Shown here: positions 18,517 to 27,550 of the stretch, in pieces
How positions within the stretch are numbered: position 1 is the stretch's first letter
Layout of the letters: every line of letters begins with the position of its first letter
Assembly: GCF_001428105.1 (NCBI RefSeq)
Contig: NZ_LMSJ01000005.1
Span: 62,001 to 126,000 of the forward strand
DNA from: Paenibacillus sp. Soil766
GTDB taxonomy: Bacteria > Bacillota > Bacilli > Paenibacillales > NBRC-103111
Reading direction: 5' to 3'
Length of the DNA stretch: 64,000 nucleotides
Notes under the pieces: model-generated
Told to the model about the DNA's origin: nothing
The model's input: only the letters and a program-made list of their open reading frames with translations
Databases searched by the model: none
Program-made: the position numbers and the translations under genes

Positions 18517-18983
18517 TAAAGATAACCTAAAGTTATCTCACCATCATGGAAAAATTCAATAACATAATGTGAAGAACAGTAGACGTAAGTATCAAAGTCC
18601 ACTGCTAAAACATCATCAAGTGCATTTATGAATCTTTGAAAATCAGTTTGCAAAACTGGGTAGCTTCCACTCCATATAATATAGATTGGAGTTCCTATGT
18701 CGATATTTAAGGATTTCAAAGTGTATAATACATCTGCTGCTATTTTTATTTCGGTTTTCTTAGAAATTTTATCCCAATCAATTCTTCCCCAAGGAGTAAA
18801 ATAGTAAGCATTAACTAATTCGTTCCTCATTGTTTCACTTGATTCTTCGGACAAAATGATAGTGCCTTCACCCAAAGCGTCTAAACATTCCTCAAATAAT
18901 ACGCCATATGATAATTTCTGCTTAGACTTATGCTTTTGTAAAAGCTTTTCTAATCTCCATTTTCTATCGCTCTTATGTTCCAT
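18516..18983 (-). CDS. Unknown protein coupled to the 219-residue gene
   Basis: 155 residues, starting at ATG 18983 behind AAGGGTGA; an in-frame ATG at 19016 has no ribosome site. The N-terminus is highly basic (MEHKSDRKWRLEKLLQKHK), followed by a compact alpha/beta-looking domain ending VIEFFHDGEITLGYL. No family recognised. The C-terminal strand pattern resembles small immunity proteins, but this is only an impression. The frame stays open upstream of the chosen start to about 19290 (see findings), so an N-terminal truncation or fusion is possible. Confidence 0.6.
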   Translation of the reverse strand: MEHKSDRKWRLEKLLQKHKSKQKLSYGVLFEECLDALGEGTIILSEESSETMRNELVNAYYFTPWGRIDWDKISKKTEIKIAADVLYTLKSLNIDIGTPIYIIWSGSYPVLQTDFQRFINALDDVLAVDFDTYVYCSSHYVIEFFHDGEITLGYL

Positions 18984-19016
18984 GACTTCACCCTTAAATA
19001 AAAATCGTGCTTTCAT

Positions 19017-19618
19017 GTGCGCAGATGATCTTCGAGAATAGCACTCAACTCTCCACGATCTAAGAATTAATAACCTATAAATTAGTCTAGTGACATTGGC
19101 AAAAATCGCTTTACTTGAACCAATAGAAGCGTGTGCGCCAATATTAAATAGTAATTGTCCAGTAGGTAATGAATCACTAATATATCCATGCCTGAGAGTT
19201 GTGTTTAAAATAGCTCGAGAATATTCTAAAGGTATTCCTATCTGAACTTCATCGTTTGGAAGGGCGATGGTATCATTACACGGACTGCATTTTCGTCATC
19301 CGTTTCACTTCAACATTGTGTGCATGCAAGGCTTGGAATGTAGGGTCGTGGGATAATAGGTGAAACACAGTGAAATACAAGTGCTCACGAATAGTGAGTT
19401 ACCTCCTTCATGAGCTTAATTTTCCCCTTGTATTTACCTGAACTTCGTTCTGCTAGATTCATGGCCGGTGCAAGTGGAAACCTGAACTTGCGAAATACTC
19501 ATTTTAGGAATATATGCAGCAAACGACTACTTATTAGGTCAACTGATGCTTATTGCGTCTCAAATGCAAGATCCCTATAATTATACTACTACATTATTGT
19601 ATGGGGAGAATGCTTTGT
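19017..19618. other. Intergenic region between the immunity-like pair and the sensor regulator
   Basis: The reverse strand carries an open frame with no start from about 19290 down to 19017 that runs into the 155-residue gene (peptide-like text IALPNDEVQIGIPLEYSRAI, HGYISDSLPTGQLLFNIG). The forward strand shows nothing coding. The divergent promoters of the two flanking units should lie here but are not obvious by eye. Confidence 0.4.
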
Positions 19619-21853
19619 ATGATGAAGTACAGCTACTTGAAAAAATTATTTATATATAGCTTAATTTTGGGAGCCTTGCCTGTCATCGTAATGGGTGTGT
19701 TTTCTTATCAGCGCGCCTCGACGGTCATTCAGCACAAGGTTGATGAAGCTAATCGACAAATTTTAAACCGGGCCGTGAACAGCATCGAGCACAAGCTGGA
19801 AACCGCGCATATCATGGCCACCCAATTTGCCAATTCAACGCTGGCCGTCTCCGCCCTGGAGCTTGATTTGAACAGGTACCAGTTCGAGGTGGTTAACGAC
19901 CTGATGAAGACCATTAGGGCATTTCAGGTATTTGATTTTGTGGAAAGTGTCTATTTCGTAAATCTTGAAAAAGAGTGGCTCGTCAGTTACAAGGGATTGG
20001 AACGGCTGAGCGAGACCGGCGCTCTCTCTGAATGGTCCGCTTCATTGTCACATCCTGCACAGTGGGAAACGGGATCAGAGGAAGGGTCTGTCTGCTTAAT
20101 CAAGCCGTTGCCTTTTCTATCTGGCCAATCGCCACCCAGAGCGGCACTTGTCCTAAAGTTTTCCCCTCGATTGTTTGACTCACTGGTTAGAAGTGAAAGC
20201 TTCGGAGACACCGTGATTTACAATGAAAACCTAGAAATGATCTTCCGCAATTCGGAAACCCTGAGCTCGAAAGAGCAGCAAGCGAAGCTTGAGAGGGCAT
20301 TAAAGCTCCAGTCCGCAGAGCAGCAGGATATCGACATCGAGTTGGACGGCGCTCCTATGCTGATCACGGTTCAGAATTCGGGCTATAACGGGTGGAAATA
20401 TGTTTCCCTGGTCCATCTGTCCGAGATTACTAAAGAGTCTAAAGCGATCGGCTGGGTTACGCTATCTGTGTGTGTAACGATCATTTTGATTACATTGGGT
20501 CTGGCCTGGCAAGGCTCGAAAATGTTCTATTCTCCGATCCGATTATTACGAGATATGGTCGCCGGTTCGAATCATGAATCAGTCTCGTCGGCAGCTACGG
20601 ACGAGATTCAGTATATTCGTACAGGAATACAAGGGCTGCTTGGAAATAAATTGGAGCTTCAGAAACAACTTCAGAAACAGTTTCCCTATTTGCATGAGCT
20701 GTTTGTGATCAAACTCCTTCTGGGTCAATTAAGCAGCAAGGAAATAAGAGGGCACATCGAGATGTTTGATATTGTCCAGAACTGGAGCCGATCCAGTGTC
20801 CTGACGCTTAGAGTGTACTCTCTCGATGGATCCCGGTTTGAGGAACGGGATCTGGGGCTGATCTTGTATGCAGTGAAGAACATAATGGAAGAGATTTTAA
20901 CAGTGGTGCAACCGTTTAAGCCGGTCATCATGAATGAGAGCTGCGTGGCTATCGTTGTGGATTCTTCTGCAGGTATAGTGCCGGCAGAGGATCGATTAAT
21001 GCACCTCTGTGAGGAAATCAAAGAAAAGATTCAAACGTTTATTGGTCTGGAGATTCAAATGGGCGTCAGTCGATTTCATGCAGAGCTGGAGCAAGCGTCC
21101 GTTGCATTTGCAGACTCGACCGCGGCGTTACACTTCTGCCAGCGAACCGGCTATCGCGGCGTGATGCGGTCGGAGCAAGCGGATCCGGGCAGTTTGCTAG
21201 AGATGACATACCCTGCGCGCCAAGAGCAGGAATTATTGGAAGCGATTCAAAGCGGAGATCGGTCAGCGGCGAATGAGGTCGTAGCGCGCATCCTAGAGAA
21301 AATTGAGGAAAGACATTTTACTCAAATCGAAGCGCAGGTGTTATTTTATCAGTTGTTCGTCAAATTAAACGGCTTACTTCAAAGAGATAAGCAGACCTTG
21401 AAAAAAATGCTCCTGGATGTGGAGCATGTCCAAACCTTGTTTCGTACCACAAGCTTTGAGGAACTGGGGCACTGGTTTACAAGTATGGGATTGGAACCCT
21501 TATTTCATCTATTGCTTGCTCGCGAACAGTCACACCAAAGTCAAATGGCTCAAAGAATCAAAGATGTAGTTCATAAACGGTTCGAGGAAAATCTTACGCT
21601 TGAAGCGATTGCGGATCTCATGAATTTTAATGCCAATTACCTAAGCAGAGTGTTCAAAAAGGAAGTGGGAATGAGCTTCAGCGACTATATGGCGAACATC
21701 AAGCTGGAGATGGCCAAGCAATTGTTGACCGAGAGCGATATGCAAGTTCAACAAATCGCAGAAATACTGCATTATCAGAGTACAGCAGCCTTTATTCGTT
21801 ACTTTCGAAAGATGGAGGGCATGACCCCTTCCAGCTACAGGGATAGCAAGTAG
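19619..21853 (+). CDS. Membrane-anchored AraC-family regulator with extracellular sensor
   Basis: 744 residues from ATG 19619, nine bases after GGGGAGA. Membrane segment 1 is LFIYSLILGALPVIVMGVFSY. An extracytoplasmic sensor of about 250 residues follows, then membrane segment 2 (WVTLSVCVTIILITLGLAW), a cytoplasmic linker region, and a C-terminal double helix-turn-helix AraC domain (LTLEAIADLMNFNANYLSRVF; QQIAEILHYQSTAAFIRYFRKMEGMTP). This one-component architecture is typical of Paenibacillus regulators placed before LplBCA operons. It should sense a ligand outside the cell and activate the permease/binding-protein/sulfatase genes that follow 297 bases downstream. Confidence 0.9.
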   Translation: MMKYSYLKKLFIYSLILGALPVIVMGVFSYQRASTVIQHKVDEANRQILNRAVNSIEHKLETAHIMATQFANSTLAVSALELDLNRYQFEVVNDLMKTIRAFQVFDFVESVYFVNLEKEWLVSYKGLERLSETGALSEWSASLSHPAQWETGSEEGSVCLIKPLPFLSGQSPPRAALVLKFSPRLFDSLVRSESFGDTVIYNENLEMIFRNSETLSSKEQQAKLERALKLQSAEQQDIDIELDGAPMLITVQNSGYNGWKYVSLVHLSEITKESKAIGWVTLSVCVTIILITLGLAWQGSKMFYSPIRLLRDMVAGSNHESVSSAATDEIQYIRTGIQGLLGNKLELQKQLQKQFPYLHELFVIKLLLGQLSSKEIRGHIEMFDIVQNWSRSSVLTLRVYSLDGSRFEERDLGLILYAVKNIMEEILTVVQPFKPVIMNESCVAIVVDSSAGIVPAEDRLMHLCEEIKEKIQTFIGLEIQMGVSRFHAELEQASVAFADSTAALHFCQRTGYRGVMRSEQADPGSLLEMTYPARQEQELLEAIQSGDRSAANEVVARILEKIEERHFTQIEAQVLFYQLFVKLNGLLQRDKQTLKKMLLDVEHVQTLFRTTSFEELGHWFTSMGLEPLFHLLLAREQSHQSQMAQRIKDVVHKRFEENLTLEAIADLMNFNANYLSRVFKKEVGMSFSDYMANIKLEMAKQLLTESDMQVQQIAEILHYQSTAAFIRYFRKMEGMTPSSYRDSK

Positions 21854-22150
21854 TAGCGGCAGATAACCGGGAGCGAGAGGCGGAAGCTGCGTTTAGGCGT
21901 GTCAGGATCCAGTTGCTCGAAACGTACCTTGTCGCAAAGAAGGCCGCGCCGCTTCGCCTTGTAGGAAGGCTTCGTATGCAGTAGATGACCCGAAGCCCGA
22001 GTAACATGATGCACTGTGCTGCGGCAAAGGGCATGTTTATGCGATTCGGCATATGCAAGAAGCTACATGGAATGTGAGCGTAAGGTGCATATAGACTTCT
22101 GACAATGATGCGGCTTAAAGTGAGGGTACAAACGAGAAGGAGGGAACCTC

Positions 22151-23074
22151 ATGCAGCACGTGTCAATGGCTCGTCGATGGCAACAGCAATTGCTTCGAGA
22201 TCGTTGGTTGTATCTTATGCTATTGCCTGGCATTATTTTTTTTCTGGTTTACAAGTACCTGCCGATGTGGGGTGTGGTGATTGCATTCCAAAATTATTCC
22301 CCCGGACTGGGATTGTTCCAGAGCGAGTGGGTAGGGTTAAAGCATTTCAACCGATTGTTTTCCGAGCCTACTTTCTGGATGTTATTTCGCAATACGATTC
22401 TGTTGTCCGCTTACCAGCTCATCTTCTTTTTTCCGATTCCGATTGTGCTTGCCTTAATGTTGAACGAGCTGAGAAACCAGGTGTTCAAGAGATTCGTCCA
22501 GACGGTGATCTACATTCCGCATTTCGTTTCCTGGGTAGTCATCGCAGGCATCAGTTATTTGTTCCTGACGCCCGAAGGCGGGTTTATTAATGAACTGTTC
22601 GGAGTGCTCGGTCTAAAAAAAGTAAATTTTTTGATGAGTACCGATTGGTTCAGGCCGTTGCAAGTGACTCAAGTCATTTGGAAGGAAGCTGGTTGGGGAA
22701 CAATCATTTTCCTTGCCGCGCTTGCCGGAGTGGATCCTCAGCTCTACGAAGCGGCCAAGATTGACGGGGCAAACCGCTGGAGGCAGCTTTGGCATATCAC
22801 GTTGCCCGCGCTGCGCAGTACGATCGTGATTTTGTTTATTCTGAAGCTGGGAGACATTATGGAACAAGGCGCTGAACATATCCTGCTGCTGCTGAATGCG
22901 GTGAATCGTGAGGTTGGCGAAGTGTTCGATACTTATGTCTACACGGCAGGGCTGCTGCAAGGGAATTTCAGTTACAGTGCCGCAGTAGGTTTGTTCAAGT
23001 CGCTTGTAGGCCTGATCCTTGTACTGGCTGCGAATTATTTGGCCAAGAAATCAGGTGAAGAGGGGGTGTTCTGA
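22151..23074 (+). CDS. lplB: LplB-type ABC transporter permease
   Basis: Inner-membrane permease of the LplABC subclass of CUT1 importers, 307 residues, with ATG behind AGAAGGAGGGAACC. The N-terminal DRWLYLMLLPGIIFFLVYKYLPMWGV and the phrase VIAFQNYSPG are hallmarks of LplB. The EAA loop is YEAAKIDGANRWRQLWHITLPAL. The next permease begins one base after its stop, so the two are co-translated. Substrate unknown; the adjacent sulfatase suggests a sulfated oligosaccharide. Confidence 0.92.
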   Translation: MQHVSMARRWQQQLLRDRWLYLMLLPGIIFFLVYKYLPMWGVVIAFQNYSPGLGLFQSEWVGLKHFNRLFSEPTFWMLFRNTILLSAYQLIFFFPIPIVLALMLNELRNQVFKRFVQTVIYIPHFVSWVVIAGISYLFLTPEGGFINELFGVLGLKKVNFLMSTDWFRPLQVTQVIWKEAGWGTIIFLAALAGVDPQLYEAAKIDGANRWRQLWHITLPALRSTIVILFILKLGDIMEQGAEHILLLLNAVNREVGEVFDTYVYTAGLLQGNFSYSAAVGLFKSLVGLILVLAANYLAKKSGEEGVF

Positions 23075-23075
23075 T

Positions 23076-23951
23076 ATGGCGAGGCGTTCCCTCGGAGTTA
23101 AGGGGTTTGATGTCATCAATATTGGGCTGTTAGGGTTTATCGCCATTCTTATGGTATTTCCGTTTATTTATATCATCGCACTGTCCTTTTCGGATGAGAA
23201 GACGATCGCCGAAGGCGGATTGATTCTTTTTCCGAAGGGCTGGTCCCTGGAGGCATACCGATATATTTTTTCCACGGATACCTTAATGAGAGGCCTTTAC
23301 AATTCAATCCTGATTACGATAGGCGGTACGATTGTCAATCTGGCCATGACCAGTTTAATGGCTTACCCCTTATCAAAGACCCATCTGTTAGGAAGAAAAA
23401 GCATTCTCATGCTCGTGATTTTCACCATTTTGTTTAGCGGAGGGTTGATTCCTACTTTTCTTGTCGTGAAGTGGACGGGTCTGCTTGACAGCTTGTGGTC
23501 GGTCATCATTCCAACCTCGATCAGTGCATTTTATTTAATCATTCTCAAAAACTTCTTTCAGCAAATCCCGGAAGGGTTGGAAGAATCGGCCAAGATCGAC
23601 GGTGCCAACGATATGGTCATTCTGCTTCGCATTGTATTGCCGTTATCTTTGCCCGCTATGGCGACGTTTGCGTTGTTTTACGCAGTCAGTCACTGGAATA
23701 TGTATTTTCAAGCGATCATGTATATCAACGATAGTTCGAAGTGGCCGATCCAGGTGCTGCTGCGGCAGATTGTGATCCTGTCCCAAAGTTCTGTCGGTGA
23801 GAGCTCTTCTATATCGGATGAAACGGTCCTGCCTCCGCAGTCCATTAAAATGGCCGTGATCGTGTTTGCCACCGTTCCAATCATGCTCGTATATCCATTT
23901 CTGCAGAAACATTTTGCCAAGGGTGTTCTTCTGGGCTCCGTCAAAGGTTAA
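23076..23951 (+). CDS. lplC: LplC-type ABC transporter permease
   Basis: 291 residues, starting at ATG 23076 one base after the previous stop; the frame is open upstream but GAAGAGGGGG supports this start. Features are IALSFSDEKTIAEGGLILFPKGWSL after the first membrane segment, typical of LplC, the EAA loop LEESAKIDGANDMVILLRIVLPLS, and the C-terminal HFAKGVLLGSVKG. It forms the channel with LplB. The importer needs an ATPase from elsewhere, plausibly the MsmX-type protein at 61363. Confidence 0.92.
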   Translation: MARRSLGVKGFDVINIGLLGFIAILMVFPFIYIIALSFSDEKTIAEGGLILFPKGWSLEAYRYIFSTDTLMRGLYNSILITIGGTIVNLAMTSLMAYPLSKTHLLGRKSILMLVIFTILFSGGLIPTFLVVKWTGLLDSLWSVIIPTSISAFYLIILKNFFQQIPEGLEESAKIDGANDMVILLRIVLPLSLPAMATFALFYAVSHWNMYFQAIMYINDSSKWPIQVLLRQIVILSQSSVGESSSISDETVLPPQSIKMAVIVFATVPIMLVYPFLQKHFAKGVLLGSVKG

Positions 23952-23979
23952 AACGTTGCTTACATTCGATCGATCTTAC

Positions 23980-23993
23980 TGAAAACGAGGTCA
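23980..23993. promoter_or_regulatory. cre-like element upstream of the binding protein (one mismatch)
   Basis: TGAAAACGAGGTCA matches the CcpA operator pattern TGNAANCGNTNNCA except for G at position 10. It lies between lplC and the binding-protein gene. It may tune expression by carbon catabolite control, but a single near-match can occur by chance. Confidence 0.3.
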
Positions 23994-24112
23994 GCTTTGG
24001 ATACAACGATATCCCCGATGAAAAGATGGAAGGTGCGATGGTATGAGGAACCCTTTGTGCCATCTGCCTCGGTAAATGCCGAGGGGTTATTTAAAAATGG
24101 GAGGTTATGAAC

Positions 24113-25609
24113 ATGAGAAAAAAAGGCTGGTTCACCGGCGCAGTCGCAGGTCTGTCATTGTTGGGATTGATGGGCTGCAGCACCAATGGGACAACACAGG
24201 ACACCACTCAGAATCAAGGAAATGAGGCAGATGCTCCCTACAAGATCAGCATGATGTTCAACTATGATATTGCCCCCCCGAAGAACGATTCTGAGGTTGT
24301 GAAAATCATTGAGAATTACACCAACACGAAGTTGGATCTGCAAGCGGTTCCAGACTCCACGCGTTCGGAGAAATTCAATGTCATGGTCGCTTCGGACAAT
24401 TTGCCGACTGCTGTCAAAGCCTTTTATACGGTGGCCGAGGTCAACGCCATTAAAAACGGGCTTTTCTGGGAGATCGGCCCTTACCTGAAGGATTATCCGA
24501 ATCTGTCCTCCATTAACCCGCTCGTTTACGATAATCTGAAGGTCGATGGAAAAATATACGGAATTCCGTCAGTTCGGGATCTGGCAAGGAATACGTTCGT
24601 GTACCGCAAAGACTGGCTGGATAAACTCGGACTGCCGGAGCCCAAGACCGTGGATGATTTCTATAACATGCTGCTTGCCTTCGCTACCAAGGACCCTGAC
24701 GGCAACGGGCAGAATGATACCTACGGGCTTATCGAGAACGATGGTTTGTTCAATTTGGATATGATCGCCGCCTATTTTGGAGCGCCTAATCAGTGGGGGG
24801 TTGAAAATGAAAAGCTCATCCCGTCCTTTTCAACGGAAGCTTATTTGGAAGCGCTGAAGTTCTACCGCAAACTGTATGAAAAGAAGCTCATCAATCAGGA
24901 CTTTCCCATCACGTCACGTGATCTCTGGTTTAATATTTGGAAATCGGGGAAAGCGGGGGCTATGCGTCAAATTACCGCAAACGGCTTGGTGCGGCAGCAG
25001 GAGGCACAGAAGATAGATCCCAAAGCTCAAATCGGCATGGTTTCTCTTCTCAAAGGACCGCGTGGCACCTCGATCTACTCGGAACGGGGGAGCAACGGAT
25101 TTTTCCTCATCTCGAAATCAGCAGTCAAGACGGAAGCGGAATTAAAGAAGGTGCTGTCTTTCTTTGATAAATTAATGGACAAAGAAATGGCCGATCTGTT
25201 TAACTGGGGCATCAAGGATAGGACGTATACCATCGAAAATGGAAAAGCCAAGTATGTAGAGGGTGACGCCTACTCGAAGCTTATTCAGCCGTATGGTCAA
25301 ATCGCTGTAGGAGATATAGTGAAAAACTCAACGCCCGGAATTCTCCATCCGCTTCATGAAATGTCGGTTAAGATGAATGCGGAAAATGAGAAAGCAGCCG
25401 TGGTCAATCTTGCGCTGACCTTGGATTCCCCTACCAATAACGAAAAGAGAGCACAGCTTGACAAGATCATCTCGGATACCCAGATCAAGTTTATTCTGGG
25501 GGAAATCGATGAAGCAGGGTGGGCTAAAGCGATAGAGGAGTGGAAAAAGAACGGCGGTCAGAAAATAATCGAGGAATTTACTACTGCGTATAAGAAAAGT
25601 CGGCCCTAA
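24113..25609 (+). CDS. lplA: LplA-type extracellular solute-binding lipoprotein
   Basis: 498 residues from ATG 24113, seven bases behind GGGAGGTT; the ATG at 24107 is too close to that site. The lipoprotein signal ends in the lipobox LMGC, so the mature protein is tethered outside the membrane. The large two-lobe binding domain has the usual LplA phrases (YRKDWLDKLGLPEPKTVDDFYNML and FATKDPDGNGQNDTYGL). It delivers an oligosaccharide to LplBC. A small GC-rich hairpin (CCTCGG/CCGAGG near 24067-24083) precedes it and might adjust the expression ratio between permeases and binding protein. Confidence 0.92.
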   Translation: MRKKGWFTGAVAGLSLLGLMGCSTNGTTQDTTQNQGNEADAPYKISMMFNYDIAPPKNDSEVVKIIENYTNTKLDLQAVPDSTRSEKFNVMVASDNLPTAVKAFYTVAEVNAIKNGLFWEIGPYLKDYPNLSSINPLVYDNLKVDGKIYGIPSVRDLARNTFVYRKDWLDKLGLPEPKTVDDFYNMLLAFATKDPDGNGQNDTYGLIENDGLFNLDMIAAYFGAPNQWGVENEKLIPSFSTEAYLEALKFYRKLYEKKLINQDFPITSRDLWFNIWKSGKAGAMRQITANGLVRQQEAQKIDPKAQIGMVSLLKGPRGTSIYSERGSNGFFLISKSAVKTEAELKKVLSFFDKLMDKEMADLFNWGIKDRTYTIENGKAKYVEGDAYSKLIQPYGQIAVGDIVKNSTPGILHPLHEMSVKMNAENEKAAVVNLALTLDSPTNNEKRAQLDKIISDTQIKFILGEIDEAGWAKAIEEWKKNGGQKIIEEFTTAYKKSRP

Positions 25610-25623
25610 AGGATGATGACAAC

Positions 25624-26916
25624 ATGAATATTGTGTATTTGCATTCTCATGATACAGGACGTTATATTCAGCCCTACGGCTATCAGGTGCCGACCCCTCA
25701 CTTAATGAAGCTTGCCGAGGAGGGGGTTCTGTTCCGGCACGCGTATTGTGCGGCTCCGACATGTTCGCCGAGTCGGGCTGCCCTATTGACCGGCATGTCA
25801 CCTCATTCCTGCGGAATGTTGGGCTTGGCGCATCGAGGATTTTCACTTGTCAACCCCGAGCGGCATCTGGCAACGTACTTGCGGGAGAACGGCTTCAAGA
25901 CGGTATTGTGCGGTGTCCAACATGAAGCCAAAGATCCTGCCGACCTTGGCTATATAGATGTCTTGCCAGTAGAATCCGGCTCGGATGATCGACGCAATGC
26001 GACCCTTGCGGCCGAATATATAAAAGCCTACCGATCCGAGCAGCCTTTCTTTCTATCGTTTGGGATGTTCAACACGCACAGAGCTTTTCCGGAAGCGGAT
26101 CCCGATATACGAGCGGATTATGTCATGCCTCACGCGATGTTTTACGATCATCCGGACAACCGCGAGGATATGGCAAGATATATGACTTCGGCAAGAATAA
26201 TGGATGACAGCATCGGGATCGTCCTGGAAGCTTTAGCGCAATCGGGACGGTCGTCCGATACACTGATCCTATATACGACCGATCATGGCATCGCTTTCCC
26301 GCACATGAAAAGCCAGCTTTATGATACCGGCATTGGCGTTTCACTCATCATGAAGCATCCCGGCGCATTTCCCCGGCAGGGAGCTGTCGATACCCTGGTT
26401 TCTCAGGTCGATGTGTTTCCCACGATATGCGAGCTACTCGAACTGGATAAGCCGGATTGGCTTCAGGGCGTCTCCCTGCTTCCGGTGCTGACGGACGCGG
26501 TAGAACAGGTCAGGGAGGAGATCTACGCCGAGGTAACCTATCATGCCGCCTATGAGCCCATGCGCTGTATTCGCACTCCGCGCTATAAGTACATCAGACT
26601 GTACGAGGATCATGGCCGGCATGTAGCAGCGAATATCGACGATGGGTTAAGCAAGACCTTCTTGATGGAGCATGGATTTCTCGATGAGACTCGTGAGCAG
26701 GAGATGCTGTTTGATCTTTATCTGGACCCGGTGGAAAGGGTTAACCTTGTGGGACGACCGGAGTATTCCGTGATTCACCAGTCGTTGCAGGATCGACTGA
26801 CAAGTTGGATGAAGCAGACGGATGACCCGTTGCTCACAGGTCGGGTAGCGAAACCGGCAGGCGTCCGAATCAACAAGAGCAGCACCTTAAGTCCGAGCGA
26901 ACAAGATTATGAATAA
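25624..26916 (+). CDS. Type I sulfatase (cytoplasmic, Cys-type)
   Basis: Hydrolyses sulfate esters or sulfamates. 430 residues, ATG behind AAGGATG, 14 bases after the binding-protein gene. The active-site signature CSPSRAALLTG (residues 47-57) carries C47, to be converted to formylglycine. The metal site includes D10 (HSHDTGRY) and the later YTTDHGIAF. There is no signal peptide, so it should act on imported sulfated oligosaccharide. SGSH-like N-sulfatases and several S1 subfamilies share HDTGRY. No formylglycine-generating enzyme lies in the window, so it must be encoded elsewhere or the enzyme stays inactive. Operon position links sulfate removal to LplABC import. Confidence 0.88.
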   Translation: MNIVYLHSHDTGRYIQPYGYQVPTPHLMKLAEEGVLFRHAYCAAPTCSPSRAALLTGMSPHSCGMLGLAHRGFSLVNPERHLATYLRENGFKTVLCGVQHEAKDPADLGYIDVLPVESGSDDRRNATLAAEYIKAYRSEQPFFLSFGMFNTHRAFPEADPDIRADYVMPHAMFYDHPDNREDMARYMTSARIMDDSIGIVLEALAQSGRSSDTLILYTTDHGIAFPHMKSQLYDTGIGVSLIMKHPGAFPRQGAVDTLVSQVDVFPTICELLELDKPDWLQGVSLLPVLTDAVEQVREEIYAEVTYHAAYEPMRCIRTPRYKYIRLYEDHGRHVAANIDDGLSKTFLMEHGFLDETREQEMLFDLYLDPVERVNLVGRPEYSVIHQSLQDRLTSWMKQTDDPLLTGRVAKPAGVRINKSSTLSPSEQDYE

Positions 26917-27028
26917 GATGAGCTGTGAGTCTTCATGAAACAACAGCGGTACATGAACGGTCTTCGAAGCTTGTTGTTTATCTTGTCAAACCGGTATGCA
27001 TAGCTATCAGAAAGCCTCTTGGCACATC

Positions 27029-27252
27029 TCAAGCATGCTGATCCTCCTCATAAATAAAGATTTCTTCGATACTCATACCGAAAAACGAGCAACCTTGAAC
27101 GCTAAAAGAATCGATGGGTTATAACGTTCGTTTTCCAGCGAACCGATCGTTCGCCTTGACACTTCAAGAGCCATTGCCAATTCTTCTTGCTTTATTCCGC
27201 GTTGCTTGCGGGTTTCTTCTAAATGGTTGTTCAAAGCACTCACTCTCCTCAT
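27029..27252 (-). pseudogene. XRE-type (Cro/cI) regulator broken by a one-base frameshift
   Basis: The reading frame encodes a classical small XRE helix-turn-helix (RKQRGIKQEELAMALEVSRRTIGSLENERYNPS) of the family usually 65-70 residues long. After KVARF a run of five T leads into SV and a stop. Adding one T restores FGMSIEEIFIYEEDQ, the normal C-terminus, ending at 27029. It may start at ATG 27252 or, with a better-spaced ribosome site, at TTG 27234. The start overlaps a long palindrome. A true mutation or a homopolymer sequencing error are equally possible. Confidence 0.75.
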
Positions 27253-27279
27253 GGAAAGCTGACTTTCCATAAGGAGAGT
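27242..27279. promoter_or_regulatory. 38-base near-perfect palindrome between divergent small genes
   Basis: Arms 27242-27258 and 27263-27279 are complementary except at one position (core ATGGAAAG-CTGA-CTTTCCAT, flanks ACTCTCCT/AGGAGAGT). It covers the start of the XRE gene and the ribosome site of the 60-residue gene on the other strand. It looks like an autoregulatory operator; because both flanks contain AGGAG-type sequence it also acts as a symmetric ribosome-site pair. Confidence 0.6.
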
Positions 27280-27282
27280 ATA

Positions 27283-27465
27283 ATGTACAGTGTAAAGCAT
27301 AAAATCGATCCGTTACCTAACCAATTAATAACTAATTTAACTGATCTAAAAGAACACTATAAGGATTTGGGTCCAGAGTTTTTTGAGGGAGAATTAATTT
27401 TGGATATAGTTATACCTAAAGACACAAATGTTGAGACTATCCAATCTTTTTTGTTTAATGCTTGA
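27283..27465 (+). CDS. Small hypothetical protein divergent from the XRE gene
   Basis: 60 residues (MYSVKHKIDPLPNQLI...) with an ideal AAGGAG six bases before ATG 27283. The ribosome site is part of the palindrome. No domain recognised. It is moderately acidic, with no membrane segment. Divergent pairing with an XRE regulator recalls small toxin/antitoxin or phage-type modules, but there is no direct sign of either. Confidence 0.45.
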   Translation: MYSVKHKIDPLPNQLITNLTDLKEHYKDLGPEFFEGELILDIVIPKDTNVETIQSFLFNA

Positions 27466-27550
27466 CACAGTATATTAAGCTAAAGAGGATTGATAGCGTA
27501 ATATTTAGGGAGCTGACTGCCTCGGGGCAGCTGCTTCTTGGATTCGTTGA

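Noticed and set aside
21854..22150. Small gene or RNA between the sensor regulator and lplB
   Set aside because: Only short interrupted frames and GC-rich sequence with weak pairing; nothing supportable.
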